From Shewanella algicola (lineage in GTDB: Bacteria > Pseudomonadota > Gammaproteobacteria > Enterobacterales > Shewanellaceae), in the NCBI RefSeq assembly GCF_014648035.1, contig NZ_BMQI01000020.1:17253-81252 (forward strand): DNA of 64,000 bases, given 5' to 3'. Position numbers and translations under genes: made by a program. The notes beneath the pieces were generated by a model, which was not told the DNA's origin, did not search any database, and worked only from the letters and a program-made list of their open reading frames with translations. How positions within the stretch are numbered: position 1 is the stretch's first letter; each line of letters starts with the position of its first letter. Below, in pieces: positions 1 to 9,414 of the stretch.

Positions 1-1689
1 CAAATGTTAGAAGGCAAAGGTATTGCGATTAAGCGTGCTGAGCTTGAAAACGGACAATTGTTAGTTCGGGTACAAGATGCCGAACAACAATTATTGGCTA
101 AAGAAGCCATTGCAGAACAACTTGGGCAAAAATTTACGGTAGCACTTAACCTTGCACCAGCAACCCCTGAATGGCTTGAAGCTGTTGGTGGGTCGCCAAT
201 GAAGTTAGGTCTAGATTTACGTGGTGGTGTTCACTTCTTGATGGAAGTGGACATGGGCGAAGCGATCCGCAAAATGGAAGAAGCCAAAGTGGCTGACTTT
301 CGTAGCCAACTGCGTGAAGAAAAAATTCGTTACGCTGGTGTTCGCAAAACCCCTAAAGGTATAGCGATTAAGTTTCGTGATGCTGACACAGTTAGCCAAG
401 CTGAAAACTACTTAAAAACGCGCAGTAATGACATGGTCTATACCGATGCAAGCACTGATAAAGAGTTTGTATTGCTAGCGACAATGAGTGATGTATACCT
501 TAAGCAAATTAAGGAAGAAGCTTTACAGCAGAACATCACGACCATTCGTAACCGTGTTAACGAGTTAGGTGTTGCTGAGCCTGTAGTACAACGACAAGGC
601 GCTGAGCGCATTATTGTTGAACTGCCAGGTGTGCAAGACACTGCACGAGCAAAAGAGATTCTAGGTGCAACAGCATCGATTGAGTTTCGTATGGTTGACG
701 ACAAAGCAGACGTCAGCGCCGCGGCCAGTGGCCGTGTACCCGCTGGTGCTGAAGTTTATCAACGCCGTGAAGGTGGTATTGCGGTATTGAAAAAAGAAGT
801 GATGTTAACCGGTGACCATATCACTGGCGCGCAGCCTACTTTTGATGAATACAGCCGACCACAAGTAGCGATTAATCTTGACGCGAAAGGCGGCACGATT
901 TTCTCGAACGTAACCAAAGACAATATTGGTAAACCAATGGCAACATTGTTTATCGAATATAAAGACAGCGGCCAACGTAATCCTGATGGCACCGTTAAAA
1001 TGACCAAGATTGAAGAGGTTATTTCGGTTGCGACTATTCAAGCCCGTTTAGGCCGTAATTTTGTGATTACCGGTCTTGAACATAGCGAAGCACAAAGCCT
1101 AGCGTTATTACTCCGTGCTGGTGCGCTTATTGCGCCGGTAACGATTGTAGAAGAACGCACTATTGGTCCTAGCCTAGGTAAAGAGAACATTGAAAACGGT
1201 GTTCAAGCAATGGTATGGGGCATGGTTGTTGTGCTTGTTTTCATGATGATTTACTACCGTGCATTTGGCTTTATTGCCAACCTAGCATTGTTAGCAAACT
1301 TAATCATGGTTGTAGGCGTAATGTCGATGATCCCTGGCGCGGTGTTAACACTACCTGGTATTGCTGGCATGGTGTTAACTGTTGGTATGGCTGTTGACGG
1401 GAACGTACTTATTTTTGAACGTATTCGTGAAGAAATTTTAGGTGGTCGTAGCGTACAACAAGCGATTCATGAAGGTTATGGTAATGCGTTCTCAACCATT
1501 GCCGATGCTAACATCACTACCTTTATGACTGCGTTAATCCTGTTTGCTGTGGGTACCGGTGCGGTGAAAGGTTTTGCTGTTACCTTAATGATAGGTATCG
1601 CGACTTCGATGTTTACAGCCATTGTTGGCACACGCTCTATCGTGAATGCGATTTGGGGTGGTAAGCGCGTTAAGTCATTGTCTATCTAA
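1..1689 (+). CDS. secD: Protein translocase subunit SecD (5' end outside window)
   Basis: Inner-membrane subunit of the SecDF complex, which uses the proton gradient to help pull secreted proteins across the membrane after SecYEG-SecA. The reading frame is open from base 1; by length (561 residues from the first ATG, family about 615) roughly 50 N-terminal residues including the first membrane helix lie before the window. Visible are the family motif [15 protein letters not shown], the periplasmic P1 head, and the C-terminal membrane block with the [13 protein letters not shown] signature of the proton path. secF follows after a short gap, so the two are an operon. Confidence 0.97.
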   Translation, partial: QMLEGKGIAIKRAELENGQLLVRVQDAEQQLLAKEAIAEQLGQKFTVALNLAPATPEWLEAVGGSPMKLGLDLRGGVHFLMEVDMGEAIRKMEEAKVADFRSQLREEKIRYAGVRKTPKGIAIKFRDADTVSQAENYLKTRSNDMVYTDASTDKEFVLLATMSDVYLKQIKEEALQQNITTIRNRVNELGVAEPVVQRQGAERIIVELPGVQDTARAKEILGATASIEFRMVDDKADVSAAASGRVPAGAEVYQRREGGIAVLKKEVMLTGDHITGAQPTFDEYSRPQVAINLDAKGGTIFSNVTKDNIGKPMATLFIEYKDSGQRNPDGTVKMTKIEEVISVATIQARLGRNFVITGLEHSEAQSLALLLRAGALIAPVTIVEERTIGPSLGKENIENGVQAMVWGMVVVLVFMMIYYRAFGFIANLALLANLIMVVGVMSMIPGAVLTLPGIAGMVLTVGMAVDGNVLIFERIREEILGGRSVQQAIHEGYGNAFSTIADANITTFMTALILFAVGTGAVKGFAVTLMIGIATSMFTAIVGTRSIVNAIWGGKRVKSLSI

Positions 1690-1703
1690 GGGAGAAGTTG
1701 GAT

Positions 1704-2651
1704 ATGTTTCAGATATTTTCAGTAAAGAAGACCGTCAACTTCCTTCGTCATGCAATGCCTATCAGTATTATGTCGATGGTCTTGGTGATTGCCTCTTTTG
1801 TGTCGCTTGGCGTGCAAGGCATTAACTGGGGTCTAGACTTTACCGGTGGTACAGTAGTTGAAATGGAGTTTTCAGCTCCTGTCGACTTAAACGTACTTCG
1901 TGCAACTATGACATCGGACGAAGCTGAAGGTGCTGTTGTACAGAACTTTGGTTCTAGCCGCGATGTTTTAGTGCGTTTACCTGTAAGAAGCGAGCTGAAA
2001 AGTGACGCTCAAGTAGAGGCGGTATTAACCGCGGCTCAATCAATTGATGCTGGCGTAGTACAAAAACGTGTTGAGTTTGTTGGCCCACAAGTGGGTAAAG
2101 AATTAGCAGAGCAGGGCGGCCTAGCGGTTATTGTTGCCTTAATTTGTATTCTTATCTACGTTTCATTTCGTTTCGAATGGCGCTTGGCTGCAGGTTCTGT
2201 AGCGGCACTTGCTCACGATGTGATTGTGACTTTAGGGGTGTTCTCGGTATTACAGTTGGAGTTTGACTTAACTGTTTTAGCGGGTTTGTTAACGGTTGTC
2301 GGTTACTCACTTAACGATACCATCGTTGTGTATGACCGTATTCGTGAAAACTTCCTTAAAATGCGTAAAGGTACGCCTGAAGAAATTGTGAATACCTCAA
2401 TTACTCAAACCATGAGCCGTACGGTGATTACTACCGGTACGACCTTGATTACCGTGATTGCGTTGTTCCTGAAAGGTGGCACCATGATCCATGGCTTTGC
2501 AACAGCATTGCTACTGGGTATTTTTGTGGGTACGTACTCATCTATTTATGTGGCGAGTTATTTAGCCATTAAATTGGGTATTAACCGTGAGCATATGCTA
2601 CCTGTAGAGATTGAAAAAGAAGGCGCTGATCAACCTTCTATGATGCCTTAA
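1704..2651 (+). CDS. secF: Protein translocase subunit SecF
   Basis: Partner of SecD in the SecDF proton-driven translocation complex. An upstream in-frame TTG (1698) exists, but GGAGAAG at 1691-1697 is spaced correctly for the ATG at 1704, giving MFQIFSVKK and 315 residues. The protein has an N-terminal membrane helix, the LDFTGGTVVEMEF motif of the first periplasmic segment, and the YSLNDTIVVYDRIREN signature in the membrane block. Only 14 bases separate it from secD. A strong hairpin follows the stop. Confidence 0.97.
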   Translation: MFQIFSVKKTVNFLRHAMPISIMSMVLVIASFVSLGVQGINWGLDFTGGTVVEMEFSAPVDLNVLRATMTSDEAEGAVVQNFGSSRDVLVRLPVRSELKSDAQVEAVLTAAQSIDAGVVQKRVEFVGPQVGKELAEQGGLAVIVALICILIYVSFRFEWRLAAGSVAALAHDVIVTLGVFSVLQLEFDLTVLAGLLTVVGYSLNDTIVVYDRIRENFLKMRKGTPEEIVNTSITQTMSRTVITTGTTLITVIALFLKGGTMIHGFATALLLGIFVGTYSSIYVASYLAIKLGINREHMLPVEIEKEGADQPSMMP

Positions 2652-2671
2652 AACCCATTGTAGATAGCCTT

Positions 2672-2706
2672 AATAATAAACCCCAGCATTGCTGGGGTTT
2701 ATTATT
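2672..2706. terminator. Bidirectional terminator after secF
   Basis: A perfect 16-bp inverted repeat (AATAATAAACCCCAGC, arms 2672-2687 and 2691-2706) with a 3-base ATT loop. The core is GC-rich and flanked by A and T runs on both sides, so it can end secF transcription and also the convergent minus-strand unit that stops at 2730. Confidence 0.85.
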
Positions 2707-2729
2707 TGGGTCATAGGCGTTTATTGAAA

Positions 2730-2957
2730 TTATTGTTGCTGTTGGATGTGTCGCTCACACGCTTTAAGCACGGTTGAGTACCATGGCACATCGACATCAA
2801 TAATTAATGCTTCCCAGCCATCTGTGCTGAGTATGTCAATTGATGTTATTGACAATATCTTGGTCGTCTTCGCTTTAGCGTTAACTCTAAACGTACCAAT
2901 ATCGGTATCAATACGACTGATACTAATACTTGATGCTGCTTGTTGCTTGCTCATCAT
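2730..2957 (-). CDS. Small hypothetical protein downstream of GGDEF-EAL gene
   Basis: A 75-residue soluble protein of no family I recognise. It lies 20 bases after the stop of the minus-strand GGDEF-EAL gene, with an AGG ribosome-binding motif 8 bases before a double ATG. The sequence is polar, low in cysteine, and has no signal peptide or membrane segment. A plus-strand frame covers nearly the same bases; I prefer the minus frame for its ribosome site, its tandem position and its plausible composition. Function unknown. Confidence 0.55.
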   Translation of the reverse strand: MMSKQQAASSISISRIDTDIGTFRVNAKAKTTKILSITSIDILSTDGWEALIIDVDVPWYSTVLKACERHIQQQQ

Positions 2958-2977
2958 TTAAAGAACCTGTTTTTTTA

Positions 2978-4924
2978 TTAACCCGCTTTTATTTGTACGA
3001 CAGGAGCAGGGGCTTTGTCTGCTTGAGGGGCATATACCCCAGTGCCCGTCATCGCGATATAGTTAATATTTTGGCTTATCATCTTACTGCCAACATCCTT
3101 TGATGTTTCTGGGCGGCTAATTAAATAACCTTGAATGCAATCAATACCCAGTTTTTTAACTAATTCAAATTGCGGTGCGGTTTCAACACCTTCAGCAACG
3201 ATTTTAAGGTCGAGGGTTTTACCTAAGCCACTGATAGAGTTTAAAATCTTTTCATACTTGGGATTAATATTAGCTTGGTCGATAAACAGTTTATCAATTT
3301 TAATGACATCAACAGGCAAATTGGCTAAGGTTGATAAAGAACTAAAACCTGTCCCAAAATCGTCAATGGCAATCAGCACGCCTGATTCGCGCAGTTTTTC
3401 TAAGTCAGCAATCACTTTTTCTGAGGCTTCAATGAAACACGTTTCGGTGATTTCGAGTAACAATGCTTTAGGAGGTAATCCCACTTTGATGATAGTGTCC
3501 ATCACCCAGTCATACAGTGGTATATGCGATAACTGTACTCCTGATATATTGACTGAGATCCGCACTTTGTTCATACCCGCGTTGTACCAAGCCGCCATTT
3601 GACGACAAGCTTCTAATAAAATCCAATTACCTAACTCTAAAATTAAGTTTGAATCTTCAGCAATAGGAATAAATTCGGCAGGAGGGATAGAACCTTCAAT
3701 CGGATGATGCCAGCGAACGAGGCACTCAAAATAATCGATACTAAAATCGTTCACATTAACGATGGGTTGAAACGACAAACTAAAACTATTGCTTGTCATT
3801 GCCAAGCGCATTTCTTCGAGTAAGTAATGATAGCGGCGCATTTTATTGCCCATTTCAGGCGAATAAACACGATAAATACCGCGTCCGTCGGTTTTTGCAC
3901 GGTACATCGCCACATCAGCCATTTGTAATAGTGTGTTAGGGTTTGCGGCGCTGTCGGGATAAACCGCAATACCGATACTGGCACCAATTTTAATTAATTT
4001 GTTGCCGAGAACAAAATCGCCTTCAATTTCTTGCAATACATTTTGTGCGACTTCGATGGCTAAATTATCATCATTGAGATTTTCAATAAAAATGGAAAAT
4101 TCATCACCCCCAAGTCGCGACAAGTTTAACTCTAACCCTAACGAAGCGGCCAAGTGACTGAGTTTACGGTTGCGGACTACCGTTGTAAGGCGCTGGGCTA
4201 CTTGAATCAATACTTCATCGCCAAAACTGTGGCCAAATGAATCATTCACTTGTTTAAAACCATCAAGGTCAATAAATAACAGAGCTTGTCTTTTCTTTAA
4301 TGCTTGTGCTTGCTCTAACTGCGATTGTAAATGATGTAAATAGGCATGGCGGTCAATCAACCCAGTGAGTTTGTCTTGATGTTGGCTAATAAAGTTTTTA
4401 TGTTGTTGGTCATTTATTTGTTTATTGAGCTCTATCAGAGCCAAGCTCAGTTTCGAAATGGTATTTTGCTGCTCAATATTAGGCGGTGTGGTATTAAAGG
4501 CTGCTAATAGCTTATTGGTTTCGTTGTTGACCACCTCAAGTGAAGCATCGAGGTTTTTCTTTTGTCTACGGGTAATATAAAAAGGCATGCCTATGGCAAA
4601 GCCGCCTAATAACAATAATGGCAAATTACTAAATAACATCACGTTGCTAAGGATGTGATTTAAGCTAACCGCATTTAATTGAAATCCAGCTTTTGATAAC
4701 ACGGCATAGGTGTTTTGCTCATCTTCAACGATATCGTAATGTAATAACCAATTAGCCCAGTGGTTGTCTAATTGCACCACATCTCGTTGATCGAGTTGTT
4801 GTAAATTAACGTTGCTGTTGTCGCGATTAAACGCATGTAGGCTCTGACTCAGTGTTAATATCACTAAAAGGTATAATCCGACTAATAAACCGCAAGCAAC
4901 TAAGATGACTTTGGATATTCGCAT
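2978..4924 (-). CDS. Membrane GGDEF-EAL cyclic-di-GMP enzyme
   Basis: A 648-residue inner-membrane protein likely to make and/or degrade cyclic-di-GMP. Two membrane helices (about residues 5-25 and 93-115) enclose a small periplasmic domain, then a coiled linker, a GGDEF domain with intact RLGGDEF near residue 270, and an EAL domain. The EAL signature reads ECL, but the metal and catalytic residues are all present (SVNISG, EITET, IDDFGTG, KIDK, EGVE, IQGY), so phosphodiesterase activity is plausible. No RxxD inhibitory site is visible just before GGDEF. The signal sensed is unknown. A small gene follows in the same direction. Confidence 0.9.
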   Translation of the reverse strand: MRISKVILVACGLLVGLYLLVILTLSQSLHAFNRDNSNVNLQQLDQRDVVQLDNHWANWLLHYDIVEDEQNTYAVLSKAGFQLNAVSLNHILSNVMLFSNLPLLLLGGFAIGMPFYITRRQKKNLDASLEVVNNETNKLLAAFNTTPPNIEQQNTISKLSLALIELNKQINDQQHKNFISQHQDKLTGLIDRHAYLHHLQSQLEQAQALKKRQALLFIDLDGFKQVNDSFGHSFGDEVLIQVAQRLTTVVRNRKLSHLAASLGLELNLSRLGGDEFSIFIENLNDDNLAIEVAQNVLQEIEGDFVLGNKLIKIGASIGIAVYPDSAANPNTLLQMADVAMYRAKTDGRGIYRVYSPEMGNKMRRYHYLLEEMRLAMTSNSFSLSFQPIVNVNDFSIDYFECLVRWHHPIEGSIPPAEFIPIAEDSNLILELGNWILLEACRQMAAWYNAGMNKVRISVNISGVQLSHIPLYDWVMDTIIKVGLPPKALLLEITETCFIEASEKVIADLEKLRESGVLIAIDDFGTGFSSLSTLANLPVDVIKIDKLFIDQANINPKYEKILNSISGLGKTLDLKIVAEGVETAPQFELVKKLGIDCIQGYLISRPETSKDVGSKMISQNINYIAMTGTGVYAPQADKAPAPVVQIKAG

Positions 4925-5243
4925 TATGTAAGCTCTTCATTGTCAGTAGATTAGACGGAGGAGGAGAACTGTATCGCATGAACCTAGCAATAATAGGCCT
5001 CTGTTTTATTGTACAGTGTAGTGTAAATGTTGTTGTTAAACAATTCGCTATACATTTGTTTAACAGAAATTATTGTTTCTTAAATAACCATACTTGATTG
5101 ATTTTAGAGTGAGTTTTGGATAGCCGTCCTGCGGCATCACCTTGCTCTTTTGCTGGTTAGTCGGGCAGATTCTAGCAATGTGTATCAACACTGAGTAAAC
5201 TGGGTAAACAGTGGTGATACACCTTAATATCTGGCCAGTGTGT
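4925..5243. other. Intergenic region with an imperfect inverted repeat
   Basis: No convincing gene. Holds the upstream region of the GGDEF-EAL gene's start and the downstream side of the DUF3224 gene. Arms at 5180-5193 (GTGTATCAACACTG) and 5209-5222 match over 13 of 14 bases with a 15-base loop. There is no T run after it on either strand, so it is a weak terminator candidate for the DUF3224 gene. Confidence 0.5.
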
Positions 5244-5645
5244 TTATGCTAAGTGTAATGTAATCAAATAATCTGCCTGGCCATTTTCTGATGAAGTAAA
5301 TTCTCCGTGGCCAATATAGTCTAGCAAATTGTCTGTTCCTGAACCTTGTACAACCGTAAATTGACTTTGTGCGACACCTTGAGAAAATGTGCCATTATGC
5401 AATAACACAATGGTGCCCGCGATTTCAGGAGTGGTTATCGTTAAGTGTTCAATACCCGTAAATGCAGCTTTAGTGTCTTGTTGGTGCGACATAACATATC
5501 TAATGTCTGCTACACCAGAAACATCCCCCGAGTAGCTTTGGCTAATCTCTGCAATAGTTTGTTTGCTGCCATCATGATGTTCAGCATAGGCTGACTCATT
5601 CCACGCTGTAATTTGAAATACACCCTTTAAGACAATTTTACTCAT
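5244..5645 (-). CDS. DUF3224 domain protein
   Basis: A 133-residue soluble protein matching the DUF3224 family, small beta-barrel proteins related in fold to allene oxide cyclase. Recognisable family features are the N-terminal GVFQITAWNES segment, a central YVM...FTGIEHLTI region, and the C-terminal GSGTDNLLDYIGHGEF stretch. It has no signal peptide. It stands alone between the GGDEF-EAL gene and the divergent DUF2007 gene. Biochemical role unknown. Confidence 0.8.
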   Translation of the reverse strand: MSKIVLKGVFQITAWNESAYAEHHDGSKQTIAEISQSYSGDVSGVADIRYVMSHQQDTKAAFTGIEHLTITTPEIAGTIVLLHNGTFSQGVAQSQFTVVQGSGTDNLLDYIGHGEFTSSENGQADYLITLHLA

Positions 5646-5794
5646 TTAGGATCCTGTTATTTATCAATAATAGTTAACTAAGGTAATCATTATTTATGAA
5701 TAATGTCCAATTTATAAACAGTGCTCGACAGATTTTGGTTGAGGCAGTAGGATGAAACAAATTTGCCAGCAAGAGCAATGCAGTAGGATAACCC

Positions 5795-6115
5795 ATGCAA
5801 CAACGAAAAGTATTACTAGCCGGTGGTAATTTGTTACAGGCTCACACATGGAAAGGGCTGCTGGAAACCAGCGGAATAGATGTTGATCTTAAAGGCGAAG
5901 CGCTGATTGGTGGCGTGGGTGGCCTGCCAATAGAAATGCAGACCGTTGAGCTGTGGGTTATGGACAGTCAGCTCGCTGCCGCTCAAGCCTTACTCGACTC
6001 TCTCGATATAGAACAACCTCAATGGCAATGCATGCAATGCCATGAAATGAATGAAGGCAGCTTTGAATTATGCTGGCATTGCAGCGCACAAAAAAGTGAA
6101 ATGCATAACGCGTAA
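5795..6115 (+). CDS. DUF2007 protein with C-terminal zinc ribbon
   Basis: A 106-residue cytoplasmic protein. Residues 1-70 match the DUF2007 fold (sometimes called putative signal-transducing protein), recognised by the pattern of an early glycine-rich strand, the TWKGLLETSGI helix and a loop before VELWV. The end carries a zinc-ribbon pattern, CMQC...CWHC, with four cysteines about 16 residues apart pairwise. AGGAT lies just before the ATG. The upstream spacer repeats the 10-mer GCAGTAGGAT twice (near 5745 and 5781). Function unproven. Confidence 0.8.
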   Translation: MQQRKVLLAGGNLLQAHTWKGLLETSGIDVDLKGEALIGGVGGLPIEMQTVELWVMDSQLAAAQALLDSLDIEQPQWQCMQCHEMNEGSFELCWHCSAQKSEMHNA

Positions 6116-6268
6116 TGTGTCGTAAAACTGAATAATATCTCGAGAATAATGCCTTTAAACACTTGTATAAGTTTATTATTTTCTTAAACTATTTGATAAA
6201 CCTTTTTATCGGTTATGGCATATTTAGTTGCCACAACACCGTGGCGTTATCTTATTTAAGGACTCGTT

Positions 6269-6628
6269 ATGCAAGCATCTCCAGCCTTTGCCAGTCTAGT
6301 TGAATCTGTCATCCCCCATATTAGGTTATTGACCATCGAAGAATATCAACAACAAGACCAATGGCAACTTATCGATGTACGTGAAGACAATGAGTGGCTC
6401 CAAGGCCATTTACCCAAAGCCAAGCATTTGAGCAGAGGCATTATTGAACGTGATATTGAGCAACGTTTCCCAGACAAAACTGTACCTATTTTACTTTATT
6501 GTGGCGCAGGCCAGCGTGCAGCATTAGCCGCGTATAATTTACAAGTTATGGGGTACACCCAGGTTGCATCTATGATCGGCGGTTATCGCGCTTGGATCCA
6601 ACATCAATTTCCTATCGTGCAAGACTGA
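6269..6628 (+). CDS. Single-domain rhodanese-like sulfurtransferase
   Basis: A 119-residue cytoplasmic rhodanese domain, expected to carry a persulfide sulfur on its catalytic cysteine. The active loop is YCGAGQRAAL, with Cys near residue 86; upstream LIDVREDNEW and WLQGHLPKAKHL are the usual CH2A/CH2B-type segments. It is separated from the siroheme-synthase gene by 7 bases in the same direction, so a role in sulfur assimilation or delivery is a reasonable inference. The physiological acceptor is not indicated by sequence. Confidence 0.88.
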   Translation: MQASPAFASLVESVIPHIRLLTIEEYQQQDQWQLIDVREDNEWLQGHLPKAKHLSRGIIERDIEQRFPDKTVPILLYCGAGQRAALAAYNLQVMGYTQVASMIGGYRAWIQHQFPIVQD

Positions 6629-6635
6629 GAACTCA

Positions 6636-7547
6636 ATGCAATATTTTCCGCTGTTTGTTGATACCCAGGGATTACGAGTTTTACTCGTAGGCGCTGGTGA
6701 GGTTGCTTCACGTAAGCTCGACTTATTAGCACGTACTGACGCTGTTATCCATGTCATTGCCCCAGACATTGCCGCCGATATTGATACTTATCACCAACAA
6801 GGGCGCATTCGCTTATCTCGTCGTCCGGTCACCCAAGATGATATTGCCGATATTGACATTGTCTATTTAGCCACCGCGAATGAGCAGCTGAATATGGACT
6901 TTGCTGATATCGCCAATGAGCGTGGTATTTGGGTTAATGTTGTTGATAATCCAGGGTATTGCCGATTTATCACCCCATCAATTGTGGACCGAGGCCGTTT
7001 AGTTGTGGCGATTAGCACTGCTGGTGCAGCGCCAGTGTTTGCCAGAACAATTCGCTCTCGATTAGAAACCATGTTACCGGCATCGTTAGCACCATTGTTT
7101 GACTTTGTGGCCAGTAAACGTGAAGAAGTTCAGCAAAGCTTAGCCGGCGTTAAAGATCGTCGACTATTTTGGGAACGTTTTTTTAACAGCAACCAAGATA
7201 GGTTCGATAACCTTACCGAGCAGCGCTATGCAGATGCTTTTAAAGATATGACACGCCAAGGTGAAATACTGTTACTGACTGAGCATACACCCGCAAATTT
7301 ATTACCGATAGCAGCGATGCCATTACTGCAAAAGCTTGATGTCATTTTCAGTGATGAGCCACTTAATAGTGAGATTAACGAGCTTTTACGCCGAGATGCT
7401 AATCGAACTCAGATCCCTAAACTCAGTGATATCGCCAATCAATATGAACAAGGCGATCGCGTGTTAATAGTGGCTGCGCCAGATAAAATATCTCAACTCA
7501 TTGCCTATTTTCCAATGGCAAAGCATTTACGTCCGGGCGCGTTATAG
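6636..7547 (+). CDS. Precorrin-2 dehydrogenase / siroheme synthase with residual methyltransferase-like tail
   Basis: Resembles the N-terminal (Met8p-like) half of CysG, which oxidises precorrin-2 with NAD and inserts iron to give siroheme for sulfite and nitrite reductases. The NAD-binding motif VLLVGAGEVASRK is near residue 15 and the family loop AISTAGAAPVFARTIR follows. Residues from about 215 to 303 look like the first part of the uroporphyrinogen methyltransferase domain (LLPIAAMPLLQKLDVIFSDE, then NELLRRDANR), but the catalytic remainder is absent; length is 303 against about 457 for CysG. A separate CobA would be needed for the methylation step. Confidence 0.88.
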   Translation: MQYFPLFVDTQGLRVLLVGAGEVASRKLDLLARTDAVIHVIAPDIAADIDTYHQQGRIRLSRRPVTQDDIADIDIVYLATANEQLNMDFADIANERGIWVNVVDNPGYCRFITPSIVDRGRLVVAISTAGAAPVFARTIRSRLETMLPASLAPLFDFVASKREEVQQSLAGVKDRRLFWERFFNSNQDRFDNLTEQRYADAFKDMTRQGEILLLTEHTPANLLPIAAMPLLQKLDVIFSDEPLNSEINELLRRDANRTQIPKLSDIANQYEQGDRVLIVAAPDKISQLIAYFPMAKHLRPGAL

Positions 7548-7550
7548 CTC

Positions 7551-7862
7551 ATACCAATTCCACTAATTATCTGGTCATTCAGCGGGAGTTCTGTGTCTTC
7601 TAGGCAAGTAATAGGATTGTAGGCATAGTTGTTCTCGGCAACTGCTCCTGCGTTGCTCTACATTCTGCATCCATGCAGTCGTACGTCAAAAATTCTATTA
7701 AGCAGTATAGAAGGCACAGAAACCCGCCTTGCAGGAGGCGCTCAGACTGTCCATTTCTTTGTTGCATTGTCTTATAAGGGAATAACCATTATTTCAACAA
7801 TGCGCCTAAAACTGGACAGTCTGAGTGACTCTGATTGGTCACATAATTAATGGAAGTGGTAT
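7551..7862. repeat. MITE-like element with imperfect terminal inverted repeats
   Basis: A 312-bp non-coding element between the siroheme-synthase gene and yaeQ. The ends match as inverted repeats over about 27 bases with a few differences, beginning ATACCAATTCCACTAATTA on the left and ending in TGGAAGTGGTAT on the right. A perfect internal 13-bp inverted repeat (CTCAGACTGTCCA, 7741-7753 and 7813-7825) sits in the right half. Small open frames inside have no coding character. This organisation fits a non-autonomous transposable element of the kind scattered in Shewanella genomes. Confidence 0.7.
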
Positions 7863-7938
7863 CATATCCGCTCTAGCAACTAACACGCCGAGTGTACTTT
7901 GTAGTAGACTCGGTTTTTTATGTCTATCGAGATCCCCA

Positions 7939-8481
7939 ATGGCCGCTAAAGCTACTGTATTTAAAGTTGCACTCCAAATTGCCGACATGGACCGCCACTA
8001 TTACGCCGATCATGCGTTGACTCTGGCGCAACACCCTTCTGAAACAGATACCCGTATGATGGTACGTTTATTGGCTTTTGCATTGAATGCATCGGATACC
8101 TTGGCTTTTAGTAAAGGTTTGTGTGTTGATGATGAAGCTGAGCTGTGGGACAAAAGTTTAAGTGATGAAATTAACGTGTGGGTTGAGTTTGGCCAGGCGG
8201 ATGAAAAATGGTTACGCAAAGCCAGTGGTCGCGCTAAGCAAGTTATTTTATATACTTATGGTGGGCGTAGTGTGCCAATTTGGTGGCAGCAAAATCAACA
8301 AGCATTAAGTCGGTATGATAACTTGTCGGTGGTTAACTTTCCTGAAGACGCCGTAAAGCAGCTTGCGGTATTTGTGACTCGTAATATGGCGCTTCAAGTC
8401 AGTATCAGTGAAGGACAGGTATGGTTATCTGACAATGAGAATAGTGTGTTAATAGAGCCAGAAAACTTAAAGTCAGTGTAG
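7939..8481 (+). CDS. yaeQ: YaeQ family protein
   Basis: A 180-residue member of the YaeQ family, which has a PD-(D/E)XK nuclease-like fold and an unsettled cellular role; the E. coli protein was named as a multicopy suppressor of RfaH loss. The open frame extends back into the MITE, but homology starts at MAAKATVFKVALQIADMDRHYY, with GAG a few bases before this ATG. Visible family segments include HPSETDTRMMVRLLAFAL, DEINVWVEFGQ and the late ILYTYGGR. It appears to be a single-gene unit. Confidence 0.9.
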   Translation: MAAKATVFKVALQIADMDRHYYADHALTLAQHPSETDTRMMVRLLAFALNASDTLAFSKGLCVDDEAELWDKSLSDEINVWVEFGQADEKWLRKASGRAKQVILYTYGGRSVPIWWQQNQQALSRYDNLSVVNFPEDAVKQLAVFVTRNMALQVSISEGQVWLSDNENSVLIEPENLKSV

Positions 8482-8732
8482 CTAATATCAAGTAGCTAAT
8501 ATCAATTTGAGAGTTTGCTGAATATAAAAGGTATACCCGCTAGCACATTGGCTACCATGTAAAAGTTAATTTAACCTTAATTTAGCAATTGTGAATAAAC
8601 TTTAATCTTAAGGGTATTGTACTCATAAAATCACAGGCAGATAATCAAAGCATGTTTTAAACAAGATAATTAAAATAACACATTGATAATTATCTTATTT
8701 TTTTTCAATGCTTGTGTATTAAGGATGTTGTT
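8482..8732. other. Intergenic region yaeQ to CBS gene
   Basis: About 250 bases of AT-rich DNA without a gene. A 14-base tandem near-repeat (AGTAGCTAATATCA-like) lies at about 8475-8508. The ribosome site AAGGA (8721-8725) serves the GTG start at 8733. I see no clear promoter or terminator. Confidence 0.5.
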
Positions 8733-9335
8733 GTGAAAAAACTTGCCCTTTATCCAGTAGAAAAAATCGATGAATTAACCTCTCCAGAAGCTCATGAAGA
8801 TATCTCTTTGCTCTCTTCCGCCGTCAATATTTTTACCGATTTTAAAAAAGTCACCCCGTTGGTTATTGAATCAAACTCGTCCGCAGTAGAAGTGGAAAGT
8901 TTGATGCAAAAATCTCACGTGCGTCTCAAATTAGTGATTAATAATAAGCATGAGTTTATAGGGTTAATCAGCTTTGAGTCGTTACATAATCAAGAGATTC
9001 TAAAACGCGTTGCCGAAGGCCATCAACGTGAACAGCTTAAAGTCACAGACTTTATGATTGCAAAAGATCAGTTAAAAGCCATTGATTATGAAGATTTAAC
9101 TTATGCCAGAATTGGTGATGTGATTGAAACGTTACAGTCAGCAGGCCAACAGCATTGCTTAGTGCTCGACAGAAAAAATCATGCGATTCGTGGGGTATTA
9201 TCTGCCAACGATATTGCTCGTAGATTGAAGCTAGCGGTCGATGTGAGCACACCAAACTCATTTGCATCAATTTTTGAGGTGATCAGTAAAATTCAACAAC
9301 CTGCGGTATTAAATACTGTTCAGCCACATTTTTAA
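8733..9335 (+). CDS. CBS-domain protein
   Basis: A 200-residue cytoplasmic protein with a pair of CBS motifs, domains that bind adenine nucleotides and act as regulatory sensors. The first motif spans TPLVIESNSSAVEVESLM...LKLVINNKHEFIGLISFE; the second ends HCLVLDRKNHAIRGVLSANDIARRL. There is no attached enzyme or transporter, so it probably works with an unidentified partner. The open frame begins at a TTG (8712), but AAGGA at 8721 fits the GTG at 8733 (MKKLALYPVEK). A terminator hairpin follows. Confidence 0.85.
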   Translation: MKKLALYPVEKIDELTSPEAHEDISLLSSAVNIFTDFKKVTPLVIESNSSAVEVESLMQKSHVRLKLVINNKHEFIGLISFESLHNQEILKRVAEGHQREQLKVTDFMIAKDQLKAIDYEDLTYARIGDVIETLQSAGQQHCLVLDRKNHAIRGVLSANDIARRLKLAVDVSTPNSFASIFEVISKIQQPAVLNTVQPHF

Positions 9336-9358
9336 TATTCTCACTGAATGCTAAATAT

Positions 9359-9387
9359 AAAAATAGCCACATTATGTGGCTATTTTT
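9359..9387. terminator. Bidirectional terminator between CBS gene and subtilase gene
   Basis: A perfect 13-bp stem (AAAAATAGCCACA / TGTGGCTATTTTT) with a TTA loop and A and T runs on either side. It lies between two convergent genes and can serve both. Confidence 0.85.
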
Positions 9388-9414
9388 CATTCATCAATCA
9401 TTGTTAACGGACGA

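Noticed and set aside
2746..2961. Plus-strand 71-codon frame after secF
   Set aside because: It lacks a good ribosome site and lies after the secF terminator; the minus-strand frame over the same bases has one and follows the GGDEF-EAL gene.
7629..7850. 73-codon open frame inside the MITE-like element
   Set aside because: It crosses the inverted repeats and has no ribosome site or recognisable protein features.
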